A DNA stretch of 64,000 nt from Alteromonas portus (GTDB lineage Bacteria; Pseudomonadota; Gammaproteobacteria; Enterobacterales; Alteromonadaceae): contig NZ_SWCO01000002.1 in assembly GCF_005117025.1 (NCBI RefSeq), forward strand, positions 248,001-312,000, written 5' to 3'. Under the pieces are notes generated by a model. It searched no databases, was not told the origin of the DNA, and saw nothing but the letters and a program-made list of their open reading frames with translations. Every line of letters starts with the position of its first letter. The first letter of the stretch is position 1. The position numbers and the translations under genes are program-made. This document shows, piece after piece, positions 32,697 to 40,515 of the stretch.

Positions 32697-34211
32697 ATGC
32701 AGGAGCAGCGCAGCGTGAAAGTGTGGTTTTATCGGGTAATTTTTTTATCATTGTTTATACACTTAAGCGCTGGCGCCCAGTCGCAAGACGACGAGCGCGA
32801 CGCTGCAACGCAGCTCGCTGATAGCGCAGTACAAAACCCTCAGTCAAATAATCAAAATGTTGATACCTCACCGCTAACTGACTTAGGCGATAGCTACACA
32901 AACTCAATCAAACTTCTACAAAACCGATTTCGAGTTGATTACAACGTTGAAGAAATCACCATGGTTTTTTTTAGAGAGTTCGGCTCTGCACCGGTAGTGC
33001 TCGTAAGACCTGACGGTTCCAAACTGTTTCAAGGTCGAGTAGACGAAGAAAAAGTAGAGTGGTTCGATTCCGACACCTTCGACATGATCACCATTAAAAA
33101 CCCAGTCCCTGGACCTTGGCAGGCTGTTGGCCAAGTTTTACCAGAAAGCCGCGTTATGGTGGTATCGAACATTGAACTGCATGCCGATCCGTTACCTGAT
33201 GTTTTATTCGCCGGTGAAATTTTAAAGTCCACCGCGTATCTCACTAACAACGGCAAGCCAATTGACAACAAGCAGTTCAGAGATGTGGTCGAACTAGATA
33301 TCGAATTCAAAAGTACTAACAATCCAAACTTCGGCAACTTTGGTACTGGTGATAAGAATATTGCTACCTTCCAAGACGACGGGCGGGGTATGGATGAACG
33401 CCCTGGAGATGGCATATTCACCGGACAGTTTAATTTAAAAATTGCCGCCGGTGAGTGGAAGCCGGTTTTCCGTGTAATCACGCCCATGTTCACCCGTGAA
33501 CAAGAAAGTCTGCCCATTGTGTTACACAACAACCCCGTATCAATTGATGTGGAAATGAATGGTGGGGGAGACGGCTATCATAAGATTATTATCGATGTAG
33601 ACCGAGAGCTGGTGGATATCGAATCTTTACTTGTTGATGGAAAAGTTAAATTTCCTAATGCAGATATGCAAAATTTTTCCCTGACAGAAGGTGGTACTGA
33701 GCCTCGTGAGCACCTTATCGTTGCCTATGAAGAAGGTATCTTTAGAGTAAAAGTGACGGCGTATGGCACTACTGTTGGGGGGCGAGATTTTATTTTGGAT
33801 GTCCCTGAATTTAGTTTTGTGGCCGAAGGCCCGGAAACGCCCGAGGTAGAAGACCCACTAATAGACGGTAAAGACCCGATAGTTGATGGCAGTGCTCCAT
33901 TAATTGCATCGCCTGAAATGAGCCCTGCCAATTCGGTGCCTATTAAAGAGCCCTCTCAAAATGAAATGGATGACGGTACGCTGACGATTATTCTAATTGC
34001 GGTAAATGGTTCAATTGTACTTATCGGCGTTATCGCCGCGGTAATTATTGTTGTAATGCGTAAGAAACGCTCTTCTTCAGCACCTGAGGCGTCAAAAGCA
34101 AAACAACCTCAGGTTAGTACAGACGCCGACATTACGATGGAAGAGGAGCCCAAGGGGTTTAAAAAATTCTTGGGTATCTTTAAAAAGCGTAACAAACCGG
34201 AAAAGTCGTGA
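32697..34211 (+). CDS. TIGR03503-type membrane-anchored protein
   Basis: The 504-residue protein has an N-terminal signal sequence, a large periplasmic beta-rich part (~60-390), an acidic linker and a single C-terminal TM helix (LTIILIAVNGSIVLIGVIAAVIIVV, ~425-450) with a basic tail. I recognise it as the TIGR03503 family of Vibrio/Shewanella/Alteromonas relatives, function unknown, with moderate certainty. The domain with GDGIFTGQFNLKIAAGEW is typical of von Willebrand/chloride-channel-regulator-like modules. ATG 32697 is used; a GTG at 32715, nine bases after AGGAG, is a serious alternative. Confidence 0.7.
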   Translation: MQEQRSVKVWFYRVIFLSLFIHLSAGAQSQDDERDAATQLADSAVQNPQSNNQNVDTSPLTDLGDSYTNSIKLLQNRFRVDYNVEEITMVFFREFGSAPVVLVRPDGSKLFQGRVDEEKVEWFDSDTFDMITIKNPVPGPWQAVGQVLPESRVMVVSNIELHADPLPDVLFAGEILKSTAYLTNNGKPIDNKQFRDVVELDIEFKSTNNPNFGNFGTGDKNIATFQDDGRGMDERPGDGIFTGQFNLKIAAGEWKPVFRVITPMFTREQESLPIVLHNNPVSIDVEMNGGGDGYHKIIIDVDRELVDIESLLVDGKVKFPNADMQNFSLTEGGTEPREHLIVAYEEGIFRVKVTAYGTTVGGRDFILDVPEFSFVAEGPETPEVEDPLIDGKDPIVDGSAPLIASPEMSPANSVPIKEPSQNEMDDGTLTIILIAVNGSIVLIGVIAAVIIVVMRKKRSSSAPEASKAKQPQVSTDADITMEEEPKGFKKFLGIFKKRNKPEKS

Positions 34212-34332
34212 CGGGCAGCTTAATATCGAGCGACAACCCGATGTTAAATTGTTCACTTTGAATTTTATTTCGACATAATGCCTATTTAACAGGCAAACAA
34301 ACCGCAGATGACAATTTTATTAATAAAAAGCG

Positions 34333-34361
34333 TTGACTCCACATGGGGGAATACGTATTAT
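34333..34361 (+). promoter_or_regulatory. Promoter of the tRNA-Asp cluster
   Basis: TTGACT (34333-34338) and TATTAT (34356-34361) are 17 bp apart, followed by a GC-rich CTGCGCCGC discriminator, typical of stringently controlled stable-RNA promoters. The first tRNA begins 66 bp after the -10 box. Confidence 0.78.
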
Positions 34362-34426
34362 CTGCGCCGCAGTCAGGGGACAGGGCAACAACAGCCAAGT
34401 CAACTCACTGATAACATTGAAGATGT

Positions 34427-34503
34427 GGAGCGGTAGTTCAGTTGGTTAGAATACCGGCCTGTCACGCCGGGGGTCGCGGGTTCGAGTCCCGTCCGCTCCG
34501 CCA
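34427..34503 (+). tRNA. tRNA-Asp (GTC), copy 1
   Basis: A 77-base gene with encoded CCA, anticodon GTC in CCTGTCACG, and acceptor stem GGAGCGG/CCGCTCC. The short inverted repeat CATTGAA (34415-34421) and TTCAATG (34508-34514) flanks this copy only. Confidence 0.98.
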
Positions 34504-34533
34504 CTCTTTCAATGGTATAACTAAAAGGTCTTC

Positions 34534-34610
34534 GGAGCGGTAGTTCAGTTGGTTAGAATACCGGCCTGTCACGCCGGGGGTCGCGGGTTCGAGTCCCGTC
34601 CGCTCCGCCA
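34534..34610 (+). tRNA. tRNA-Asp (GTC), copy 2
   Basis: Identical in sequence to copy 1, with a 30-bp spacer before it. Flanked by a perfect 11-bp inverted repeat, GTATAACTAAA (34515-34525) and TTTAGTTATAC (34611-34621), which begins directly after CCA. Confidence 0.98.
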
Positions 34611-34640
34611 TTTAGTTATACAGCGCAATCTCGATTATGT

Positions 34641-34717
34641 GGAGCGGTAGTTCAGTTGGTTAGAATACCGGCCTGTCACGCCGGGGGTCGCGGGTTCGAG
34701 TCCCGTCCGCTCCGCCA
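34641..34717 (+). tRNA. tRNA-Asp (GTC), copy 3
   Basis: Identical to the other copies, again after a 30-bp spacer. Flanked by TCGATTA (34631-34637) and TAATCGA (34719-34725). Confidence 0.98.
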
Positions 34718-34747
34718 TTAATCGAAAAAGCGCGCTTCCCATTATGC

Positions 34748-34824
34748 GGAGCGGTAGTTCAGTTGGTTAGAATACCGGCCTGTCACGCCGGGGGTCGCGG
34801 GTTCGAGTCCCGTCCGCTCCGCCA
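34748..34824 (+). tRNA. tRNA-Asp (GTC), copy 4
   Basis: Identical to the others, after a third 30-bp spacer. Flanked by a weaker pair, CATTA (34740-34744) and TAATG (34826-34830). A small CCCCTTCGGGG hairpin at about 34857-34867 may help end the transcript. The rest of the 313-bp gap to the EAL gene is AT-rich and shows only a nine-T run near 35090. Confidence 0.98.
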
Positions 34825-35137
34825 TTAATGATAAGCTTGTCACTTCACGTAAGTTTCCCCTTCGGGGTCATCCCGAAACCAGTAGTCATTCGTACTCTCA
34901 TTAACACACTAGTTTCAAAGCTTTTAATAGTAAATATTTTCTCTGTTAATTATTGTTTTACTCACTTCTTACGTCGTTAAAGCCCGTTTTTCTTCCAACT
35001 TCGTTAGTCTGTTTTTTGTGCGGATTAATCAGTTATCCAAAGTATAAAAATATTTAACAAACAGTAACATGTGCCCAAAAGTCGTAGTGTTTTTTTTTGA
35101 TTTTGTACTACAGTTAAGGCGTTAATGCTTAACTAGA

Positions 35138-36700
35138 ATGGAAAATATGAATAAAAGCGATCAAAAACGGTACTTTCTAGCAGATAATTTGAAAGCGATT
35201 GGGGTTTCTCTATTAAGCGTAGCGTTTGTAACACTTGTACTCGCCATAGTTATGTTTGTATTTATTAGAGAACAAGAGGAAAGCCGTGCAAAAGGAATTT
35301 TAGATAATGTTCGTCTGGTCTTTAGAGACGCTGAAATTACTCTTGATTATTTAAATGCGTTGCCTTACCGGTCATGCGAACTCGATAATTTGGCGGAAAT
35401 GCGTAAAACCTTATTTCGCTCCCGTTTTGTTAAAGAGATTGGGTTCTATGAAAATAACGAACTGTTATGCAGTACCTATCTAGGTGTCCTTGACGAGCCG
35501 CTAAAAGAAGTTCAGCCTGATTTCTATACCCAATTGGATGACGCGTTTTGGATAAATACACCGCTGCAACTTTTTGACAAGCAGGCAACGGGAACCATAG
35601 TAAAGCGCGGACGCTACAACGCTGTGTTAGACATGGACAGCGTAATTGGCTACAGCTTCACACAAGATTGGCAGCTTTTTTACAATGGTGATCAGTTTTA
35701 TCATGTGGCGGGTAACCCTGGTCTGGTTGATTCAAGGTTAAGTCAAGATGAAATGGATGCACGCACTGGCTATTTCTCGTTGCAATTTATACTGTGTGAC
35801 GAACGCTACAATAACACCTGCTTGAAGGTGAAATCTGATCACGGACGAGTATTAGAGTTACACACTGGGAAAGCAGTCTTATTTGTATTCACCATGTTGA
35901 TGACCGCAGCACTAACACATATGGTGGTGTTTAACTATTTACGCCGTCGCCGTTCTTTGGAATCGCGTGTAAGCAAAGGCTTGCAAGAGCACAAATTCTA
36001 TAGCCTTTATCAGCCTTTTGTAGATTTAGCCACTGGTAAAGTGATTGGCTGTGAAGTATTGAGTCGGTTTGAAGACGAATTTGGGCCCATCTACCCTGAT
36101 GAGTTTATTCCCCAAGTTAAAGAGCAAGATATGACATGGGAATTTACCATAGATATGATAACTACAGCGATGAGAGAGCTTAACGACAACCCTGACATCC
36201 CTGAAGGCTTCAAGGTTTCGTTTAACTTATTCCCCTTTGATTTTACGAGGGAAGACTGTTTAGACCTAGACTTTGTTCTTGAAATGAATGTCAAAAACTT
36301 TAAGTTGGTACTGGAAATTACCGAGGATGAACAGATAGCTACCCACAGTGCAGTCAAACACATTAAGTCGCTAAAAAGTAAAGGGTTCTTGTTCGCTATA
36401 GATGATTTCGGTGTGGGTTACTCTAACCTAAGCCAGCTTAAAACATTGAATTGTGACTATCTGAAAATTGACCGAAGTTTCGTAATGGATATGGAAGATA
36501 ACAGCATTCGCTCGTCGCTGATCCCACATATTGTTAGCATTGCTGAAGGGCTGAATGTCGATTTAATTGCAGAAGGCGTTGAAAACATCGACCAGTGTAA
36601 TGAATTGAAAGGTTTGACGATTGGTTTCGGACAAGGATGGTTGTTTGGTAAGCCACAGTCTGCTGATGCACTGGCTAAAAGCGTAAAAGACACACAATAA
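35138..36700 (+). CDS. CSS-motif EAL-domain c-di-GMP phosphodiesterase
   Basis: The 520-residue protein has TM1 (~18-45), a periplasmic CSS-motif sensor (RSCELDN and LLCST with the conserved cysteines), TM2 (~247-265) and a cytoplasmic EAL domain. Catalytic residues are present: CEVLSRFED (EAL variant EVL), SFNLFPFDF, EITEDE, FAIDDFGVGYSN, LKIDRSFV and IAEGVEN. CSS-EAL proteins are membrane phosphodiesterases whose cysteine redox state controls activity in E. coli. ATG 35138 or 35147 could start translation. A decayed palindromic element follows the stop. Confidence 0.92.
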   Translation: MENMNKSDQKRYFLADNLKAIGVSLLSVAFVTLVLAIVMFVFIREQEESRAKGILDNVRLVFRDAEITLDYLNALPYRSCELDNLAEMRKTLFRSRFVKEIGFYENNELLCSTYLGVLDEPLKEVQPDFYTQLDDAFWINTPLQLFDKQATGTIVKRGRYNAVLDMDSVIGYSFTQDWQLFYNGDQFYHVAGNPGLVDSRLSQDEMDARTGYFSLQFILCDERYNNTCLKVKSDHGRVLELHTGKAVLFVFTMLMTAALTHMVVFNYLRRRRSLESRVSKGLQEHKFYSLYQPFVDLATGKVIGCEVLSRFEDEFGPIYPDEFIPQVKEQDMTWEFTIDMITTAMRELNDNPDIPEGFKVSFNLFPFDFTREDCLDLDFVLEMNVKNFKLVLEITEDEQIATHSAVKHIKSLKSKGFLFAIDDFGVGYSNLSQLKTLNCDYLKIDRSFVMDMEDNSIRSSLIPHIVSIAEGLNVDLIAEGVENIDQCNELKGLTIGFGQGWLFGKPQSADALAKSVKDTQ

Positions 36701-36706
36701 CAACAC

Positions 36707-36769
36707 TGTGCATAGGTAATCACCCACCTAGCGCCTTCAGAGTGGCCAGTTGTCTACGCGAATTGGTAT
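36707..36769. repeat. Palindromic intergenic element, decayed copy 3
   Basis: CATAGGTAATCACCCACCTAGCGC aligns with the conserved centre of the copies at 30184 and 57689, and the element ends in AATTGGTAT. The left arm has lost its ATACCA end. It starts just after the EAL-gene stop. Confidence 0.6.
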
Positions 36770-36858
36770 TTAACGCTTTAGCGCTGTTATTTTTCAGTTG
36801 GTGTTGGTAGTGTTTAGCGCTACCATTCACCGTCTGGAAAATTTAGAAGAACAGTCGC

Positions 36859-37569
36859 ATGCAGGACGTGCTAATTTGCCGCAATATTAACAAAACCTAT
36901 CAAGATGGCAGTAATGCCACCCCCGTTTTACACGATATTTCTCTTTCAATAAAAGCTGGCGAACACGTTGCTATATTGGGAAGCTCAGGTTCGGGTAAAA
37001 GTACGCTCTTACATATACTTGGTGGGTTAGATAAACCTTCTAGTGGTGATGTTGAATTTAATGGTAAGTCGCTGAGTAAATTAAGTGGCAACACGTTAGC
37101 CAAACTTCGCAATGACGAAATGGGTTTTATCTATCAGTTTCATCATCTTCTTGGTGAATTCACTGCGTTAGAAAACGTAGCCATGCCGCTTAGAATTAGA
37201 GGGTTGTCTACAAAAGCGGCTCATAATAAAGCTAAGCTCATGTTAGATGAAGTTGGGCTTTCCCATCGCGTCGATCACTTACCTTCAACGATGTCTGGCG
37301 GTGAGCGCCAGCGTGTAGCCATAGCACGCGCGTTGGTTACTGAGCCTTCGGTCGTGCTTGCCGATGAGCCCACAGGGAATTTAGATGATACCACTGGCGA
37401 GCAAATTTATAAGCTATTAACGAGCTTAAGTGAGAAAAAAGGGACTGCTTTTGTGGTTGTTACCCATGACATTTTACTTGCTGAAAAAATGGACAGGGTG
37501 TTGAAAATTAAAGACGGTAGGTTAGTTAGCCAGGCATTGTCGAAGGAGAGCCAAAATGCTCGCCCTTGA
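36859..37569 (+). CDS. lolD: Lipoprotein-releasing ABC transporter ATPase LolD
   Basis: This 236-residue ATPase of the Lol system releases outer-membrane lipoproteins from the inner membrane. Walker [10 protein letters not shown] (41-49), Q-loop [10 protein letters not shown] (the LolD-typical QFHHLL), signature [15 protein letters not shown] and Walker [13 protein letters not shown] are all present. The stop overlaps the permease start by 14 bases, so the two are coupled. Confidence 0.96.
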   Translation: MQDVLICRNINKTYQDGSNATPVLHDISLSIKAGEHVAILGSSGSGKSTLLHILGGLDKPSSGDVEFNGKSLSKLSGNTLAKLRNDEMGFIYQFHHLLGEFTALENVAMPLRIRGLSTKAAHNKAKLMLDEVGLSHRVDHLPSTMSGGERQRVAIARALVTEPSVVLADEPTGNLDDTTGEQIYKLLTSLSEKKGTAFVVVTHDILLAEKMDRVLKIKDGRLVSQALSKESQNARP

Positions 37570-38782
37570 ACTGGCTAAGCGTTTTAGAAAGACACGTTCA
37601 GAACAGCGCTTCATTTCCTTCATCTCCATGTCTTCTACTATTGGCATTGGGTTGGGCTGTTTTGTACTTATCGTATTGCTAAGTGTTATGAACGGTTTTG
37701 AAAAAGAACTAACAAGTCGTATTTTAAGCGTGGTTTCACACGGAGAGCTATACAGCAAAAGCGAAACTGGCATCGAAAATCTTGATGCGCAGCTATACCG
37801 ACTGTCTCAGGATAGTCGAATTAAGTCTGTAACGCCATACACAGGCCTAACGGGTATGCTGCAATCAAAAGGCGAGTTAAAAGCGATAAGTGTAACGGGT
37901 ATACCCGTGGATCAAGTAGCCGATAAATATGCCCAAAGAGTGACTCAGCAGGATTGGGAGCGATTTGCAGCAGAGGATAACGGCCTTGTTGTTGGTAAAG
38001 GCATTATGACATCGATGGGCCTTGCCATTGGCGACACCGTACAAATATTGATTCCCCAAACTACCCAAGATTTAACGTTCAAAGCGCCTCGCTCCATTAC
38101 GTTAACTATTGCAGGAATGCTGTCAGTGGGTGGTGAGCTAGATAACCAGCTAGGGCTGATGCATTTAAAAACGGCATCAGAGTCCATTGGTATCGCATCT
38201 AAAGCTCAGGGCATTCAGTTTACCCTTAACGACCCTTTTTCTGCTTACGATACGATGAGAGATATCGGTTATAGCTATCCTCAAGCCGTGTATATGTCTG
38301 ATTGGACGCGTACACAGGGGCACCTTTACAACGACATTCAGCTAGTGAGGGCAGTAGTATATATTGCACTTACACTCGTTATAGCGGTAGCTTGCTTTAA
38401 TATAGTCTCGTCGTTAGTTATGGCTGTAAGAGATAAACAGGCTGCTATTGCAATATTGAAAACAATGGGAGCTACTGACCGCTTAATACGAAGAGCCTTT
38501 GTATTGCAAGGGGTGATTAATGGGTTTATTGGTATTACGGTTGGCGTTGCACTGGCGTTGTTAGTAGCACCGAATCTATCGAATATTGTTCGTTTTATTG
38601 AAACCGCACTTGGTGTAGAGATCTTGTCCGGAGATATATACTTTATCGACTTCCTACCTTCAAGCTTACATTGGCAGGATGTGGTGGTCACCATTGTTGT
38701 CGCCATGTTTTTGAGTGTTGGTGCTACCTTATATCCGGCTCAAAAAGCGGCAAAAGTATCACCGTCTTCAGCGCTTCACTAG
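37556..38782 (+). CDS. lolE: Lipoprotein-releasing permease of the LolC/LolE family
   Basis: The 408-residue permease has one N-terminal TM helix, a large periplasmic MacB-like domain (~50-250) and three C-terminal TM helices: the MacB/LolCE topology. The N-terminal [26 protein letters not shown] is family-typical. It is the only permease gene next to lolD here; the usual partner is not upstream of lolD, where the EAL gene sits. It could pair with a distant LolC or act as a homodimer (LolF type), so the E assignment is provisional. Confidence 0.9.
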   Translation: MLALELAKRFRKTRSEQRFISFISMSSTIGIGLGCFVLIVLLSVMNGFEKELTSRILSVVSHGELYSKSETGIENLDAQLYRLSQDSRIKSVTPYTGLTGMLQSKGELKAISVTGIPVDQVADKYAQRVTQQDWERFAAEDNGLVVGKGIMTSMGLAIGDTVQILIPQTTQDLTFKAPRSITLTIAGMLSVGGELDNQLGLMHLKTASESIGIASKAQGIQFTLNDPFSAYDTMRDIGYSYPQAVYMSDWTRTQGHLYNDIQLVRAVVYIALTLVIAVACFNIVSSLVMAVRDKQAAIAILKTMGATDRLIRRAFVLQGVINGFIGITVGVALALLVAPNLSNIVRFIETALGVEILSGDIYFIDFLPSSLHWQDVVVTIVVAMFLSVGATLYPAQKAAKVSPSSALH

Positions 38783-38953
38783 TGAAAAGTGAAATAATGA
38801 AATAATGGAATAGAGGCGTTTTAGCTAGCATACGTTTCACGGCTCTATACAAAAAACGCACTAAATGCTTTGGGAATACACGCAACATAGCAAGTATAAA
38901 TCTAGACGGGCATTTAAGGCGCTTGGAAATGCAAAACTAGTCGCTTAAACAAA

Positions 38954-38980
38954 TAAGGCCAGCAAATAGTGCTGGCCTTA
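38954..38980. terminator. Bidirectional terminator between lolE and the symporter gene
   Basis: A perfect 11-bp stem TAAGGCCAGCA / TGCTGGCCTTA with a 5-base loop, and T-rich sequence on both sides, sits between convergent genes. Confidence 0.88.
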
Positions 38981-39053
38981 ATCATTTTAAACGTCTTGCT
39001 GCTGCGATTGATTTTTTCTCAACCCAGCAAGCAAAACGAGTGTCCCACAATCG

Positions 39054-40400
39054 CTATTTATTTTTTTCAAAGTGTTCGAAATCAACATCTTCTTGTTTTA
39101 AACCCGCTTTAGGATCGTTGTAAACACTCTCATCTAACGCGCCTTCACTTTTAGCAACAATACACGACACCATACAGTCGCCAGTAATGTTAACCGCAGT
39201 GCGTGTCATATCTAGTAGCCTGTCTACACCGATAATAAGCGCGATACCTTCAACAGGTAGATTAACTTGCTGCAACACCATAGCCAGCATAATAAGGCCA
39301 ACACCAGGCACACCCGCTGTTCCGATAGAAGCAAGGGTGGCGGTAAGTACAACCATCATATAGTCACCAAGGCTTAAATCGACAGCGTAAACCTGCGCGA
39401 TGAATACCGTTGCTACCCCCTGCATTATGGCGGTGCCGTCCATGTTAATTGTCGCACCTAGCGGAAGGGTAAATGACGACACGGAATTACCTACGCCAAG
39501 CTTATTCTTTGCCGTTTCCATTGTGACCGGCAGCGTTGCACTACTACTTGATGTACTGAAAGCAAACAGCGCTGCGTCGCGCATTTTCTTCATCAAAATA
39601 ACAGGGTTTAGCCCTGATAAAGCTTTAAGCAGTACAGAGTAGGTGACAAGACCGTGAAGAATGAGTACACCAAATACGAGGAAGAAATACTTGGCCAAGC
39701 TCAATATGGTTTCTCCACCTATTGTTGAGAAGAGCTTTGCCATTAACACATAAACGCCGTATGGCGCTAAGTTCATGATAATAGTAACAAGACGCATAAT
39801 TACCGTATTGATATCTTCAAAAATAGCGGTAAGGCGCTTACCTGCGTCTCCTGTCATGGCCATTGCTATACCAAAAAGCACCGCAAACACGATGATTTGA
39901 AGCATATTTCCCTGTGCCATAGAGTTTATTGGGTTGCTAGGGAACATATTAACGATAACGTCAGACAGGCTGGGAGCCTCTTTGGCTTGGAACGTTGTTT
40001 CTGTCGTTAAATTAAGTCCATCACCCGGAGAAACCACTAAAGCTATACTCATGGCTAGTGTTATGGCTATTGCAGTTGTGACAACATATAATCCAACAGA
40101 CTTTGCGCCAAGCCGCCCCAATTTACTGGGGTCTGACAGGGTGCTAGTCCCGCAAATAAGAGACACGAAGACAAGGGGAACCACTAGCATTTTTAAGCTA
40201 GCGATAAAGATTTGGCCGAGAGTGGAAAATATACCTTCGACAAGAATGTTATACGTTGAGAACTCTAAACCGAATATCGAAAAATTAAAATCTCCGCTAT
40301 CATCAAACAATAATTGGAGAAAGACACCAGTCAAGATACCGGCAGCCATGCCGATAAAGATACGGGCGGTTAAGCTATATTTATGTGCAGATGAAGACAT
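39054..40400 (-). CDS. Dicarboxylate/amino acid:cation symporter (DAACS family)
   Basis: This 448-residue inner-membrane symporter of the GltP/DctA/SLC1 family has about eight helices plus two re-entrant loops. Markers: the serine-rich FSTSSSSATLPVTMETAKN, the cation/substrate motif GATINMDGTAIMQG, and GIALIIGVDRLLDMTRTAVNITGDC near the C-terminus. It takes up glutamate/aspartate or C4-dicarboxylates with Na+ or H+. AGGGAA precedes ATG 40400. Confidence 0.94.
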   Translation of the reverse strand: MSSSAHKYSLTARIFIGMAAGILTGVFLQLLFDDSGDFNFSIFGLEFSTYNILVEGIFSTLGQIFIASLKMLVVPLVFVSLICGTSTLSDPSKLGRLGAKSVGLYVVTTAIAITLAMSIALVVSPGDGLNLTTETTFQAKEAPSLSDVIVNMFPSNPINSMAQGNMLQIIVFAVLFGIAMAMTGDAGKRLTAIFEDINTVIMRLVTIIMNLAPYGVYVLMAKLFSTIGGETILSLAKYFFLVFGVLILHGLVTYSVLLKALSGLNPVILMKKMRDAALFAFSTSSSSATLPVTMETAKNKLGVGNSVSSFTLPLGATINMDGTAIMQGVATVFIAQVYAVDLSLGDYMMVVLTATLASIGTAGVPGVGLIMLAMVLQQVNLPVEGIALIIGVDRLLDMTRTAVNITGDCMVSCIVAKSEGALDESVYNDPKAGLKQEDVDFEHFEKNK

Positions 40401-40515
40401 TAATGTTCCCTGTGCATTTTTATATTTTTTAATCTTTCGTAGTGTGCCAGATTCAGTTGATTTTTAAACATAAAAAACGACGCAATTGTCAATAAAAGAG
40501 GTTCAGGAACGAATT

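Noticed and set aside
35080-35100. Nine-T run as a phase-variation tract for the EAL gene
   Set aside because: It is about 40 bp before the start codon, single and short; it could affect the promoter, but nothing supports switching.
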